Assembly (NCBI GenBank): GCA_009929055.1 | Contig: SABI01000016.1 | Location: 1-20,509, forward strand | DNA: 20,509 bases | Reading direction: 5' to 3' | Source of the DNA: Spirochaetia bacterium | Lineage (GTDB): Bacteria; Spirochaetota; Spirochaetia; Sphaerochaetales; Sphaerochaetaceae | Shown: positions 14,576 to 20,509 of the stretch, one piece after another | Position numbering within the stretch: the stretch's first letter is position 1 | How the letters are laid out: each line of letters starts with the position of its first letter | Program-made: the position numbers and the translations under genes | The notes under the pieces: model-generated | Databases searched by the model: none | What the model saw: the letters and a program-made list of their open reading frames with translations, nothing else | Told to the model about the DNA's origin: nothing

Positions 14576-16030
14576 CTATTCAATAATCTCACATAGATGT
14601 CTTAAGAAAGCTGCAATCCTCTCAGTTGATGAAATTGAGACTCTCTCTTTAATGCTGTGAGCGTCATAGATATTTGGTCCTAAAGAGACAGAATCCATTC
14701 CAGGAACTCTTTCATTAATAATTCCACATTCGAGTCCTGCATGAATTGCAGTTACTACTGCTTCTTCTTTATGGATAGCTTTATATGCTGTAGCACAAAA
14801 TTCTGCTAAAGGAGAGTCTGGTCGGGGCGTCCAAGCTGGATATGAATTGCCTACCCTTACTTTCGCCCCACTTATACTAAAAGCTAAAGCTGTTTTTTCA
14901 CTCACAAAACGTAGGGCACTTTCAATTTCTCCCCTTTGGCTGCTGACCATTGTTATAGTGGAATCTGTTGTGTTTAGAATGGCTAGATTTGCTGAAGTTT
15001 CAACTATCCCTTTAATATTATCACTCATTCGTTGAACCCCATTTGGAGCTAACATAAGACCTTTGAAGAAAGAAGAGGTCTCTTCTACACTAAGAGCAGA
15101 AGTAGTCGCTAATTCTATCTTTTTAGCTTTAAGGATGATGTTTTTTTCAATGTGTCTGAATTCATTAGTTAATATTTCTTTATAAGAAGTGATGATTTCT
15201 TCAAGTTTTTCTTTATCTTTATTATCGATTGCTATTAGAGCTTTACAGCTACTTGGAATGACATTTCTTTTTGTTCCAGATTTGATGCTGATTAACTGAA
15301 TAGGGGTGGCTTTTTGTAGTTCATAAAGGACTCTCGTCATAAATACTATAGCATTTCCTCTTTGAGTGTGAATTTCTCCACCGCTATGACCTCCTAATAG
15401 GCCATTGATCTCAATTTCATAGCTTTCGGGGTGTGTCTGAACAATTTCAGATCTCTCAAAAGAAAGAACTCCATCAACTTCATTTCCTCCAGCACTTCCA
15501 ATTAAGAATACCCCCTCTTCTTCACTATCAAGGTTGAGCATTCTCTTACTTTCTATCAGAGAGCCATCAAGGTTAAAAGCTCCCGTAAGGCCTGTCTCTT
15601 CTTCTGTTGTAAATATTGCTTCTAAGGGACCATGAACTGCTGATTCATCTGTGAAGAGGTCGAGTATAAGGGCTATCGCAATTCCATTATCTGCCCCAAG
15701 GGTGGTATTATCACCATGAAGGAAGTCCCCTTCTTGGATTAAAGTAATCCCATCATTTAAGAAGTTATGATTGCTTCCTTCCCCTTTCACACACACCATA
15801 TCCATATGCCCTTGAAGGGCGAGGGATGGAACGTTCTCCTTCCCTTTGGTTGCCCCCTTTCTTATAATGACATTACCTGCTTTATCTACTGCTGAACTAA
15901 GGTTGTGTGTTTTTGCAAAGGCAAGGAGAAATTCTCTTACCCCACTTTCATTTCCAGACTCTCGGGGAATATCTGAAAGTTGTTTAAAATAATTCCATAC
16001 AGGGGAATCGAAAAGGGAATTCTGCTTCAT
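14576..16030 (-). CDS. pepD: aminoacyl-histidine dipeptidase (PepD, M20C)
   Basis: Cytosolic broad-specificity dipeptidase with a two-metal M20 active site. Visible residues: LQGHMDMVC (His75, Asp77), LGADNGIA (Asp114), TTEEETGLTGA (Glu144, Glu145), NLDSE (Asp168) and, near the end, a HAGLECGII block and DAHSIKERVS with the last His ligand. The lid domain with GLLGGHSGGEIH lies between. The start at 16030 is chosen because AAGGAG stands six bases upstream; this gives 484 aa, essentially the length of E. coli PepD. A longer reading to 16084 would run into nagA and has no ribosome site. It is the last gene of the minus-strand operon, 22 bp after nagA, and ends at the 14520-14552 terminator. Confidence 0.95.
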   Translation of the reverse strand: MKQNSLFDSPVWNYFKQLSDIPRESGNESGVREFLLAFAKTHNLSSAVDKAGNVIIRKGATKGKENVPSLALQGHMDMVCVKGEGSNHNFLNDGITLIQEGDFLHGDNTTLGADNGIAIALILDLFTDESAVHGPLEAIFTTEEETGLTGAFNLDGSLIESKRMLNLDSEEEGVFLIGSAGGNEVDGVLSFERSEIVQTHPESYEIEINGLLGGHSGGEIHTQRGNAIVFMTRVLYELQKATPIQLISIKSGTKRNVIPSSCKALIAIDNKDKEKLEEIITSYKEILTNEFRHIEKNIILKAKKIELATTSALSVEETSSFFKGLMLAPNGVQRMSDNIKGIVETSANLAILNTTDSTITMVSSQRGEIESALRFVSEKTALAFSISGAKVRVGNSYPAWTPRPDSPLAEFCATAYKAIHKEEAVVTAIHAGLECGIINERVPGMDSVSLGPNIYDAHSIKERVSISSTERIAAFLRHLCEIIE

Positions 16031-16052
16031 AATGGTCTCCTTAGTAAGTGCG

Positions 16053-17234
16053 TTAAGAAAAGTAGTTACGAACGAGATTGCCACGAATAAAGAGGCCTTT
16101 CAAGTTAATATCTTCATCAAATACCACAATATCTGCAAGATATCCAGGAATAAGCTTTCCCTTCATCTCTATATCATAAATTCGAGCGGGGTTTGCGGAA
16201 GCCATTTGAACAGCTGATTCAATAGGAACTTCCCAAGAAACTAAATTTTTTACCCCTTGGAGCATAGTAAGGGCTGAGCCTAGCATGGTTTCAGGGTCAT
16301 CTTTTCTATGAAACGCACCATCGGCATCAAGAACTGCAGGCTCTCCATTTGCAATTAATTCTCCACTCTCTTGTTTTGTAGGTTTAAGAGAGTCGGTAAC
16401 TAAGACAACATTTCTCACACTCTTTTCTTTTAATAAGAGTTTCACAAGTTCTGGGTGAACATGAACTCCGTCTCCAATAATTTCACATTGCATATCCTCT
16501 TCAATCATGATAGCCCCAACTGTTCCTGGGTTTCTGTGATGAAGACGACTCATTGCATTAAAGAAGTGGGTGGAATGGAGAATTCCCACTTGCATCCCTT
16601 CTATAATATTTTCATATGTGGCATTAGTGTGCCCAGCTAATAGGACGATGCCTTGCTTGACTGCGGCTAGGGCAAGGTCTCTCATGTTCTTTAGTTCGGG
16701 AGCTACCGTCATACAGACAATATGGCCTTTTCCTGCTTTAATAATTTCATTGAAGAGAGCTAAGTCTACTTTTTGAATTCCTGCTTCGTTTTGGGCTCCT
16801 ATCCTTTCATGTGAGATAAAAGGACCTTCAACGTTAATCCCTAATATTTCAGCCCCTTGTTCTTTTCCAATTGCCTCGACTACTGCGTCGATACAACTAA
16901 TCATCCTCCCTTTTGTATCTGTGTAGATGGTGGGGAAGAAACCAGAGACTCCAAAATCAGCAAGACGCTCTGACATCTTTAATATTGATTCAGGATCTGC
17001 ATCTTCTGTTCCATACCCTCCAATACCATGAATATGGGTATCAATAAATCCAGAAGTCACATAAGCCCCTTTAACATCAATGAGTTCAGTTCCTTGAGGG
17101 AATACTTTCTGTTGAATTCTTTTCATATTGAAGATATCTCCAATATGTCCACTAGAATCTATATATACACCACAGTTGGGAATTTTTATTGTTCCAGTTA
17201 CTACTATTGCATGAGTTAAAACAGTTGAGCTCAT
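16053..17234 (-). CDS. nagA: N-acetylglucosamine-6-phosphate deacetylase
   Basis: Amidohydrolase that removes acetate from GlcNAc-6-phosphate during amino-sugar use or murein recycling. Motifs in order: DTHIHG (His67, His69), NVEGPFIS (metal ligand Glu136), LAGHTNA (His202), STHFFNAM (His223), DGVHVHP and LVTDS with catalytic Asp281. The family often reads LVTDA; Ser here is a mild change. The ATG at 17234 is preferred (393 aa) because AGAGG lies eight bases upstream; a GTG at 17243 falls within that ribosome site. No nagB, kinase or sugar transporter is adjacent, which is unusual for nagA; its neighbours are a MATE transporter and pepD. Confidence 0.94.
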   Translation of the reverse strand: MSSTVLTHAIVVTGTIKIPNCGVYIDSSGHIGDIFNMKRIQQKVFPQGTELIDVKGAYVTSGFIDTHIHGIGGYGTEDADPESILKMSERLADFGVSGFFPTIYTDTKGRMISCIDAVVEAIGKEQGAEILGINVEGPFISHERIGAQNEAGIQKVDLALFNEIIKAGKGHIVCMTVAPELKNMRDLALAAVKQGIVLLAGHTNATYENIIEGMQVGILHSTHFFNAMSRLHHRNPGTVGAIMIEEDMQCEIIGDGVHVHPELVKLLLKEKSVRNVVLVTDSLKPTKQESGELIANGEPAVLDADGAFHRKDDPETMLGSALTMLQGVKNLVSWEVPIESAVQMASANPARIYDIEMKGKLIPGYLADIVVFDEDINLKGLFIRGNLVRNYFS

Positions 17235-17279
17235 AAAGAACACCTCTTGTATTAAATATAGAAGGACATATCGGTGGGG

Positions 17280-18674
17280 TCAAGTAATCTGGCTATCTTC
17301 TTGTATTAATCGAGTAATCCACTTTTTACTTCTTACTCGGTTAAACCCAATAAATCCTTTAAAAAACTCTTCTAGGCCAACGAGCAGATATATATAATAG
17401 ATTGGAAGCTTAAAGACAAGAACTCCTATAAAAGCAAGAGGCACCCCAATTCCCCACACTCCAGCAAGTTCTGTCATCATGGAAAATTTTGTGTCTCCTC
17501 CCGACCTAAGTATTCCAACTACGATAAGCATTGTGCATGCTTTCATGGGGATAAGAAGAGCCATCATTTGTAAAGATTTCACTGTTATTGTAAACACATA
17601 TTCTGATAGAGAAAAAATGAGGGGAATATAGGGGGCAAGAAAGAAGAGTGCAAGTCCCATGATGAATCCAATAATAATCACTAATTTTATAAGTGAGTAA
17701 GCATATTTTTGGGCAAGGTCAATTTTATTTTCCCCAATTTTGTTTCCGAGAAGAATTGCTGCTGCGTTACTTACTCCAATGAGAACTACAAAAAAGAGAT
17801 GCTCGATTGATTGGCTTACATTCACACTAGCAATTACAGTAGTACCGAGGCGAGCATATGCTATTTTATAAAACACCATCCCTAAAGACCAAAATATTTC
17901 ATTAAGAATCACGGGGAAACATGTTGAAAAATAGCTCTTTACTTCATCAAAAGAAAAGCTTACTAATATCCGCAAGGGAGCTGCAACAGCACCCTTACGA
18001 CGGTAAATAATGATTAAAAGAATCATCATTTCTAAGAATCGAGCTATCAATGTAGCAATTGCAGCACCTTTTACCTCGAGTCTAGGAAACCCAAAGTTTC
18101 CGAGAATTAAGGCGTAGTTTAAGATGACATTCACCGTAAGTGAAATCATTGAGATATACATAGGAGTCCTAGAGTCTTCAGTACTTCTGAGGGCAGCTGA
18201 GTAGATCATCACAATTGCTGTCATTACATAAGAGATACTTACTATCTTTAAATAATCTACTCCGTATGCAACAACGATAGGGTCTTGAGTGAAGATGTTC
18301 ATAATGAGAGTAGGGAAGAAGAAAGAGAAAAAGGCACTCGCAAAGGCCCCTAAGAGGCCAAGAGAGAGGGCAATCCCCATAGTCCTTTGTAGCTTTTCTA
18401 TCTGTTTCGCTCCCCAATACTGAGCAACAAAAATAGCAGCTCCACTACTTACTCCAAAATAGAAAAGAGAGATGAGAAAGAACATTTGATTTGCTAGGCC
18501 TACTGCAGCAAGAGCTTCTTCACTTACTTTTGTTATCATGAGGGTGTCGATAAACGAGAGAGAATTCATCAATAAATTTTGAATGGTGATAGGAAGGGCG
18601 AGGAATATTAGTTTAGAATAAAATTCTCTTTTCATAGAATTAAGAGTGGTGTTTGATTTTGATAAAATAGTCAC
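17280..18674 (-). CDS. MATE family efflux transporter
   Basis: Inner-membrane multidrug and toxin extrusion protein of the NorM/DinF type, with about 12 hydrophobic segments arranged as two MatE halves. Typical features are ALPITIQNLLMNSLSFIDT in the first helix, VGLANQMFFL, and SSGAAIFVAQYWGAK; the second half repeats the pattern with GVSNAAAILLGNKIGENK. Length 464 aa is normal. The drug or metabolite it exports cannot be told from sequence. The GTG start at 18674 overlaps the ygiQ stop as GTGA with no clear Shine-Dalgarno, indicating translational coupling. An ATG at 18635 is an alternative start but also lacks a ribosome site. nagA begins 45 bp downstream. Confidence 0.93.
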   Translation of the reverse strand: MTILSKSNTTLNSMKREFYSKLIFLALPITIQNLLMNSLSFIDTLMITKVSEEALAAVGLANQMFFLISLFYFGVSSGAAIFVAQYWGAKQIEKLQRTMGIALSLGLLGAFASAFFSFFFPTLIMNIFTQDPIVVAYGVDYLKIVSISYVMTAIVMIYSAALRSTEDSRTPMYISMISLTVNVILNYALILGNFGFPRLEVKGAAIATLIARFLEMMILLIIIYRRKGAVAAPLRILVSFSFDEVKSYFSTCFPVILNEIFWSLGMVFYKIAYARLGTTVIASVNVSQSIEHLFFVVLIGVSNAAAILLGNKIGENKIDLAQKYAYSLIKLVIIIGFIMGLALFFLAPYIPLIFSLSEYVFTITVKSLQMMALLIPMKACTMLIVVGILRSGGDTKFSMMTELAGVWGIGVPLAFIGVLVFKLPIYYIYLLVGLEEFFKGFIGFNRVRSKKWITRLIQEDSQIT

Positions 18675-20281
18675 CTAGATGATGTACCACTTTTACCCCT
18701 AACAGGCAAGCTCTTTTTTTGATTTCGATGCTTTAATAAGAGAGGTATCAGATCATTCCTATTAATTAACCTTAAAGCTTCAATTACCATACTTCTATTA
18801 GAAGGGTTATTAAATTGGAGAAGGGCTCTTTGAAGGTGCCTTTCTCTCCCTTTAGGGACATATACAGGAGCTAATTTGTGAAGAGGGCGTGGGTCTAAAG
18901 ATGTGTAATACATGCATGTTGCAACTGTTCCAGGGGTTGGATAAAACTCCTGTACTTGTTCTGGAATGAATTGATGTTTTTTCATATAAAGAGCAAGTTC
19001 AACAGCATCTTGGAGAGTAGTTCCTGGATGAGCTGCAATGAAGTAAGGAATACAATATTGTTCTTTTCCAATTTTTCTTGTTTCATTATAAAATTCATCT
19101 AAAAACTTTTCATACAAAGCTGGTTCTGGTTTTCCCATTGCTTTAAGGGCATTTATAGCGATATGTTCTGGTGCAACTCTCAACTGGCCACTTACATGGT
19201 GAGAGACAAGAGCTTGTATAAACCTCTTCCTTGTCGCCTCTGGTGCTGTAATTAATAGATAATCGTATCGGATTCCACTACGAATAAATACCTTCCTCAC
19301 CCCTTTTACATTTTTTATTGCTTCAAGTCGATCAAGGTATTTGTCATGAGAGTCTTGTAATTGGGAACAAGGAGTTGGATAGAGACAGAATTTTACAGAG
19401 CATGGCCCACTTGTTTTTTGCCTCTCGCAGGCAATATCTTGAAAGTTTGCTGTAGGGCCTCCTACATCACTAATAATACCCTTAAAGTCACTATGTTTTG
19501 TTAAAGTAGTGGTCTCTCTTTCTAATGATGCTACTGATCTGTTAGTTATGATTCTTCCTTGATGGCTTGTGATAGCACAAAAAGAGCAAGATCCAAAACA
19601 ACCTCTATTACTTGTAATGCTAAACTGCACTTCTCGTAAAGCTGGAATTCCTCCCTTGGAATCATACTTATAGTGCCATTTCCTCATATAATCCAATTCT
19701 ATCACTTGGTCAAATTCTTTTTGAGTTAAGGGTCTCATTGGAGGGTTTACTAGGACAACTTTATCTTCACTTTGTTGTAGGAGTACTGTCTTGTCGAAAG
19801 GGTTTTCATGGAGCATGATAGTTGAAAATGCTTTTGCATAAGAAGTTTTTCCCTTCTCTGTTGGGGTATTACTTTTTTTATCTCGTTCACTCACCTCTTC
19901 AAAGGAGGGTAGTGTTATATAAGAGACTTCATCTCTGTTCTCTTTATATTCAGCAATCTCTTTTGCCTTAACAATAAGGGCTGTTCCCGCTATTTCTGTT
20001 ATGTGGGAAATGTGCTGTCCTTCATTAAGACGTGTAAGTATTTCAAGAACTTGTAATTCTCCCATTCCATAGATAAGGAGATCTGCTTTTGTATCTACTA
20101 AAATACTTCTTCTCACTAGGTCATTCCAAAAGTCATAATGGGCAAACTTTCTTAAAGACCCTTCAATTCCACCAATGATGATGGGCATCGAGGAACCAAA
20201 TGCTTGTTTTGCTTTAGAAACATCCTGTTTCCTGCCGTATCCACAATGCCGCCGCCACAGGATACTACCTTGGATATGCAC
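18671..20281 (-). CDS. ygiQ: YgiQ radical-SAM protein, N-terminus missing
   Basis: YgiQ/UPF0313 family radical-SAM enzyme of unknown reaction. The recognisable sequence starts near VSKAKQAFGSSMPIIIGGIEGSLR and continues with AHYDFWNDLVRRSIL, the cluster motif CFGSCSFC (Cys228, Cys232, Cys235 counted from 20281), GVISDVGGPTAN, LRVAPEH, PYFIAAHPGTT, QVQEFYPTPGT and VPKGRERHLQRALLQF. Full-length relatives carry roughly 130 further residues before the IIGGIE block, including the VTGDAYVDHP region; these are absent. The first ~20 codons up to the GTG at 20281 are shikimate-kinase DNA read in another frame, so authentic ygiQ ends near 20221. The message start and promoter are lost. The stop overlaps the MATE start. 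Confidence 0.85.
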   Translation of the reverse strand: MHIQGSILWRRHCGYGRKQDVSKAKQAFGSSMPIIIGGIEGSLRKFAHYDFWNDLVRRSILVDTKADLLIYGMGELQVLEILTRLNEGQHISHITEIAGTALIVKAKEIAEYKENRDEVSYITLPSFEEVSERDKKSNTPTEKGKTSYAKAFSTIMLHENPFDKTVLLQQSEDKVVLVNPPMRPLTQKEFDQVIELDYMRKWHYKYDSKGGIPALREVQFSITSNRGCFGSCSFCAITSHQGRIITNRSVASLERETTTLTKHSDFKGIISDVGGPTANFQDIACERQKTSGPCSVKFCLYPTPCSQLQDSHDKYLDRLEAIKNVKGVRKVFIRSGIRYDYLLITAPEATRKRFIQALVSHHVSGQLRVAPEHIAINALKAMGKPEPALYEKFLDEFYNETRKIGKEQYCIPYFIAAHPGTTLQDAVELALYMKKHQFIPEQVQEFYPTPGTVATCMYYTSLDPRPLHKLAPVYVPKGRERHLQRALLQFNNPSNRSMVIEALRLINRNDLIPLLLKHRNQKKSLPVRGKSGTSSR

Positions 20282-20509
20282 TGAGGACGAGTTGCTACAG
20301 GAGGTATAGTCCTATCTGAAGAAGAAAAAGGGGACATCGCTGTCCCCGTGGATATTAAAGCCTGGCTTTCCAGCCTGCGGAACTCTGCCCATCCCTTGTC
20401 TTGCACAATTTCCGCTATGCTGTGGCCGCTTGTTTGCTCGATCAAGACATCGGTATCGACGACGGGGATCATCCACGTATTTGCCAATTGCTTGGCAAAA
20501 GTGCTTTTC
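20152..20509 (-). pseudogene. aroK: shikimate kinase fragment, broken at both ends
   Basis: N-terminal half of a shikimate kinase, which phosphorylates shikimate in the chorismate pathway. The gene enters from beyond the window: the first codons read KSTFAKQLA, the end of the Walker A loop. Then come the Asp motif VVDTDVLIE, GHSIAEIVQDKGWAEFRRLE (shikimate-binding Arg) and VVSCGGGIV, the glycine motif, followed by NRMFLKQ. Beyond that the frame continues only through ygiQ DNA to a stop at 20152; the lid and adenine-binding parts are missing. About 20 extra residues lie between FRRLE and GGG compared with E. coli AroK. The segment is about 51% G+C by hand count, far above its neighbours, with G/C-ended codons, so it does not belong to the same genome background. 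Confidence 0.8.
20330..20347 (-). repeat. GGGGACA-GCGA-TGTCCCC palindrome inside aroK
   Basis: Read on the minus strand, GGGGACA, a GCGA tetraloop and TGTCCCC form a perfect 7-bp stem followed by TTTTT. It lies exactly in the stretch that is extra relative to ordinary shikimate kinases. It looks like a small palindromic (REP-like) repeat or an intrinsic terminator, but is inside an open frame. Confidence 0.55.

Noticed and set aside
16031..16084. Longer N-terminus of pepD starting at 16084
   Set aside because: It would overlap nagA by about 30 bp; AAGGAG before the ATG at 16030 and the family length both favour the shorter start.
16455..16776. Two overlapping plus-strand open frames opposite nagA
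   Set aside because: They lie antisense to conserved nagA motifs and show no independent coding signal.
1..20509. CRISPR array, prophage, transposase, tRNA or rRNA genes
   Set aside because: No regularly spaced repeats, no phage or transposase proteins, and no cloverleaf or rRNA-like conserved sequence were seen on either strand.

Overview
This 20.5 kb window is an AT-rich (roughly 36% G+C), gene-dense, origin-proximal stretch of a bacterial chromosome. It most likely comes from a spirochaete. The reasons are two cyclophilin-FKBP fusion proteins (an arrangement reported from Treponema), a GyrB TOPRIM motif reading PLWGK, an alanine at the GyrA Ser83 position, and gyrB-gyrA followed closely by parAB with parS sites. 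This placement is inference; no rRNA is present to fix it.

Layout. Positions 1-226 are the gyrB leader with a strong sigma70-type promoter. gyrB and gyrA (227-4714, +) encode DNA gyrase. Between gyrA and the convergent small nifU-like gene (4855-5082, -) lie two hairpins, each followed at once by a parS site (4763-4778 perfect, 4831-4846 one mismatch). parA-parB (5193-6864, +) follows, with parA apparently read from a leaderless transcript. Two tandem cyclophilin-FKBP prolyl isomerases come next, the first cytosolic (6884-7831) and the second exported (8013-9113), separated by two RNA-type hairpins. radA (9126-10496) is directly coupled to the second. A 302-bp gap with palindromes and a weak terminator separates radA from the convergent traB-like membrane protein gene (10799-11992, -). 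An unrecognised 145-codon gene (12059-12496, -) is head-to-head with a YgjP/DUF45 zinc peptidase gene (12528-13229, +), followed by a flavodiiron protein gene (13292-14500, +). A strong bidirectional terminator (14520-14552) separates it from a minus-strand operon read as ygiQ, MATE transporter, nagA, pepD (20281 down to 14576).

Functionally the left half covers supercoiling and chromosome segregation (gyrase, ParABS), protein folding and DNA repair (RadA). The right half carries oxygen/NO detoxification (flavodiiron protein), dipeptide and amino-sugar catabolism (PepD, NagA), export (MATE) and a radical-SAM enzyme.

The last ~290 bp differ from the rest: about 51% G+C and encoding the N-terminal half of a shikimate kinase, which breaks off inside the coding region and is replaced by an ygiQ lacking its N-terminus. 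This is a chimeric junction, either a contig misjoin or a real recombination. Inside that kinase fragment is an in-frame insert containing a GGGGACA/TGTCCCC palindrome. No phage, CRISPR, transposase, tRNA or rRNA was found; apart from the junction and some regulatory structures, the region is ordinary housekeeping DNA.
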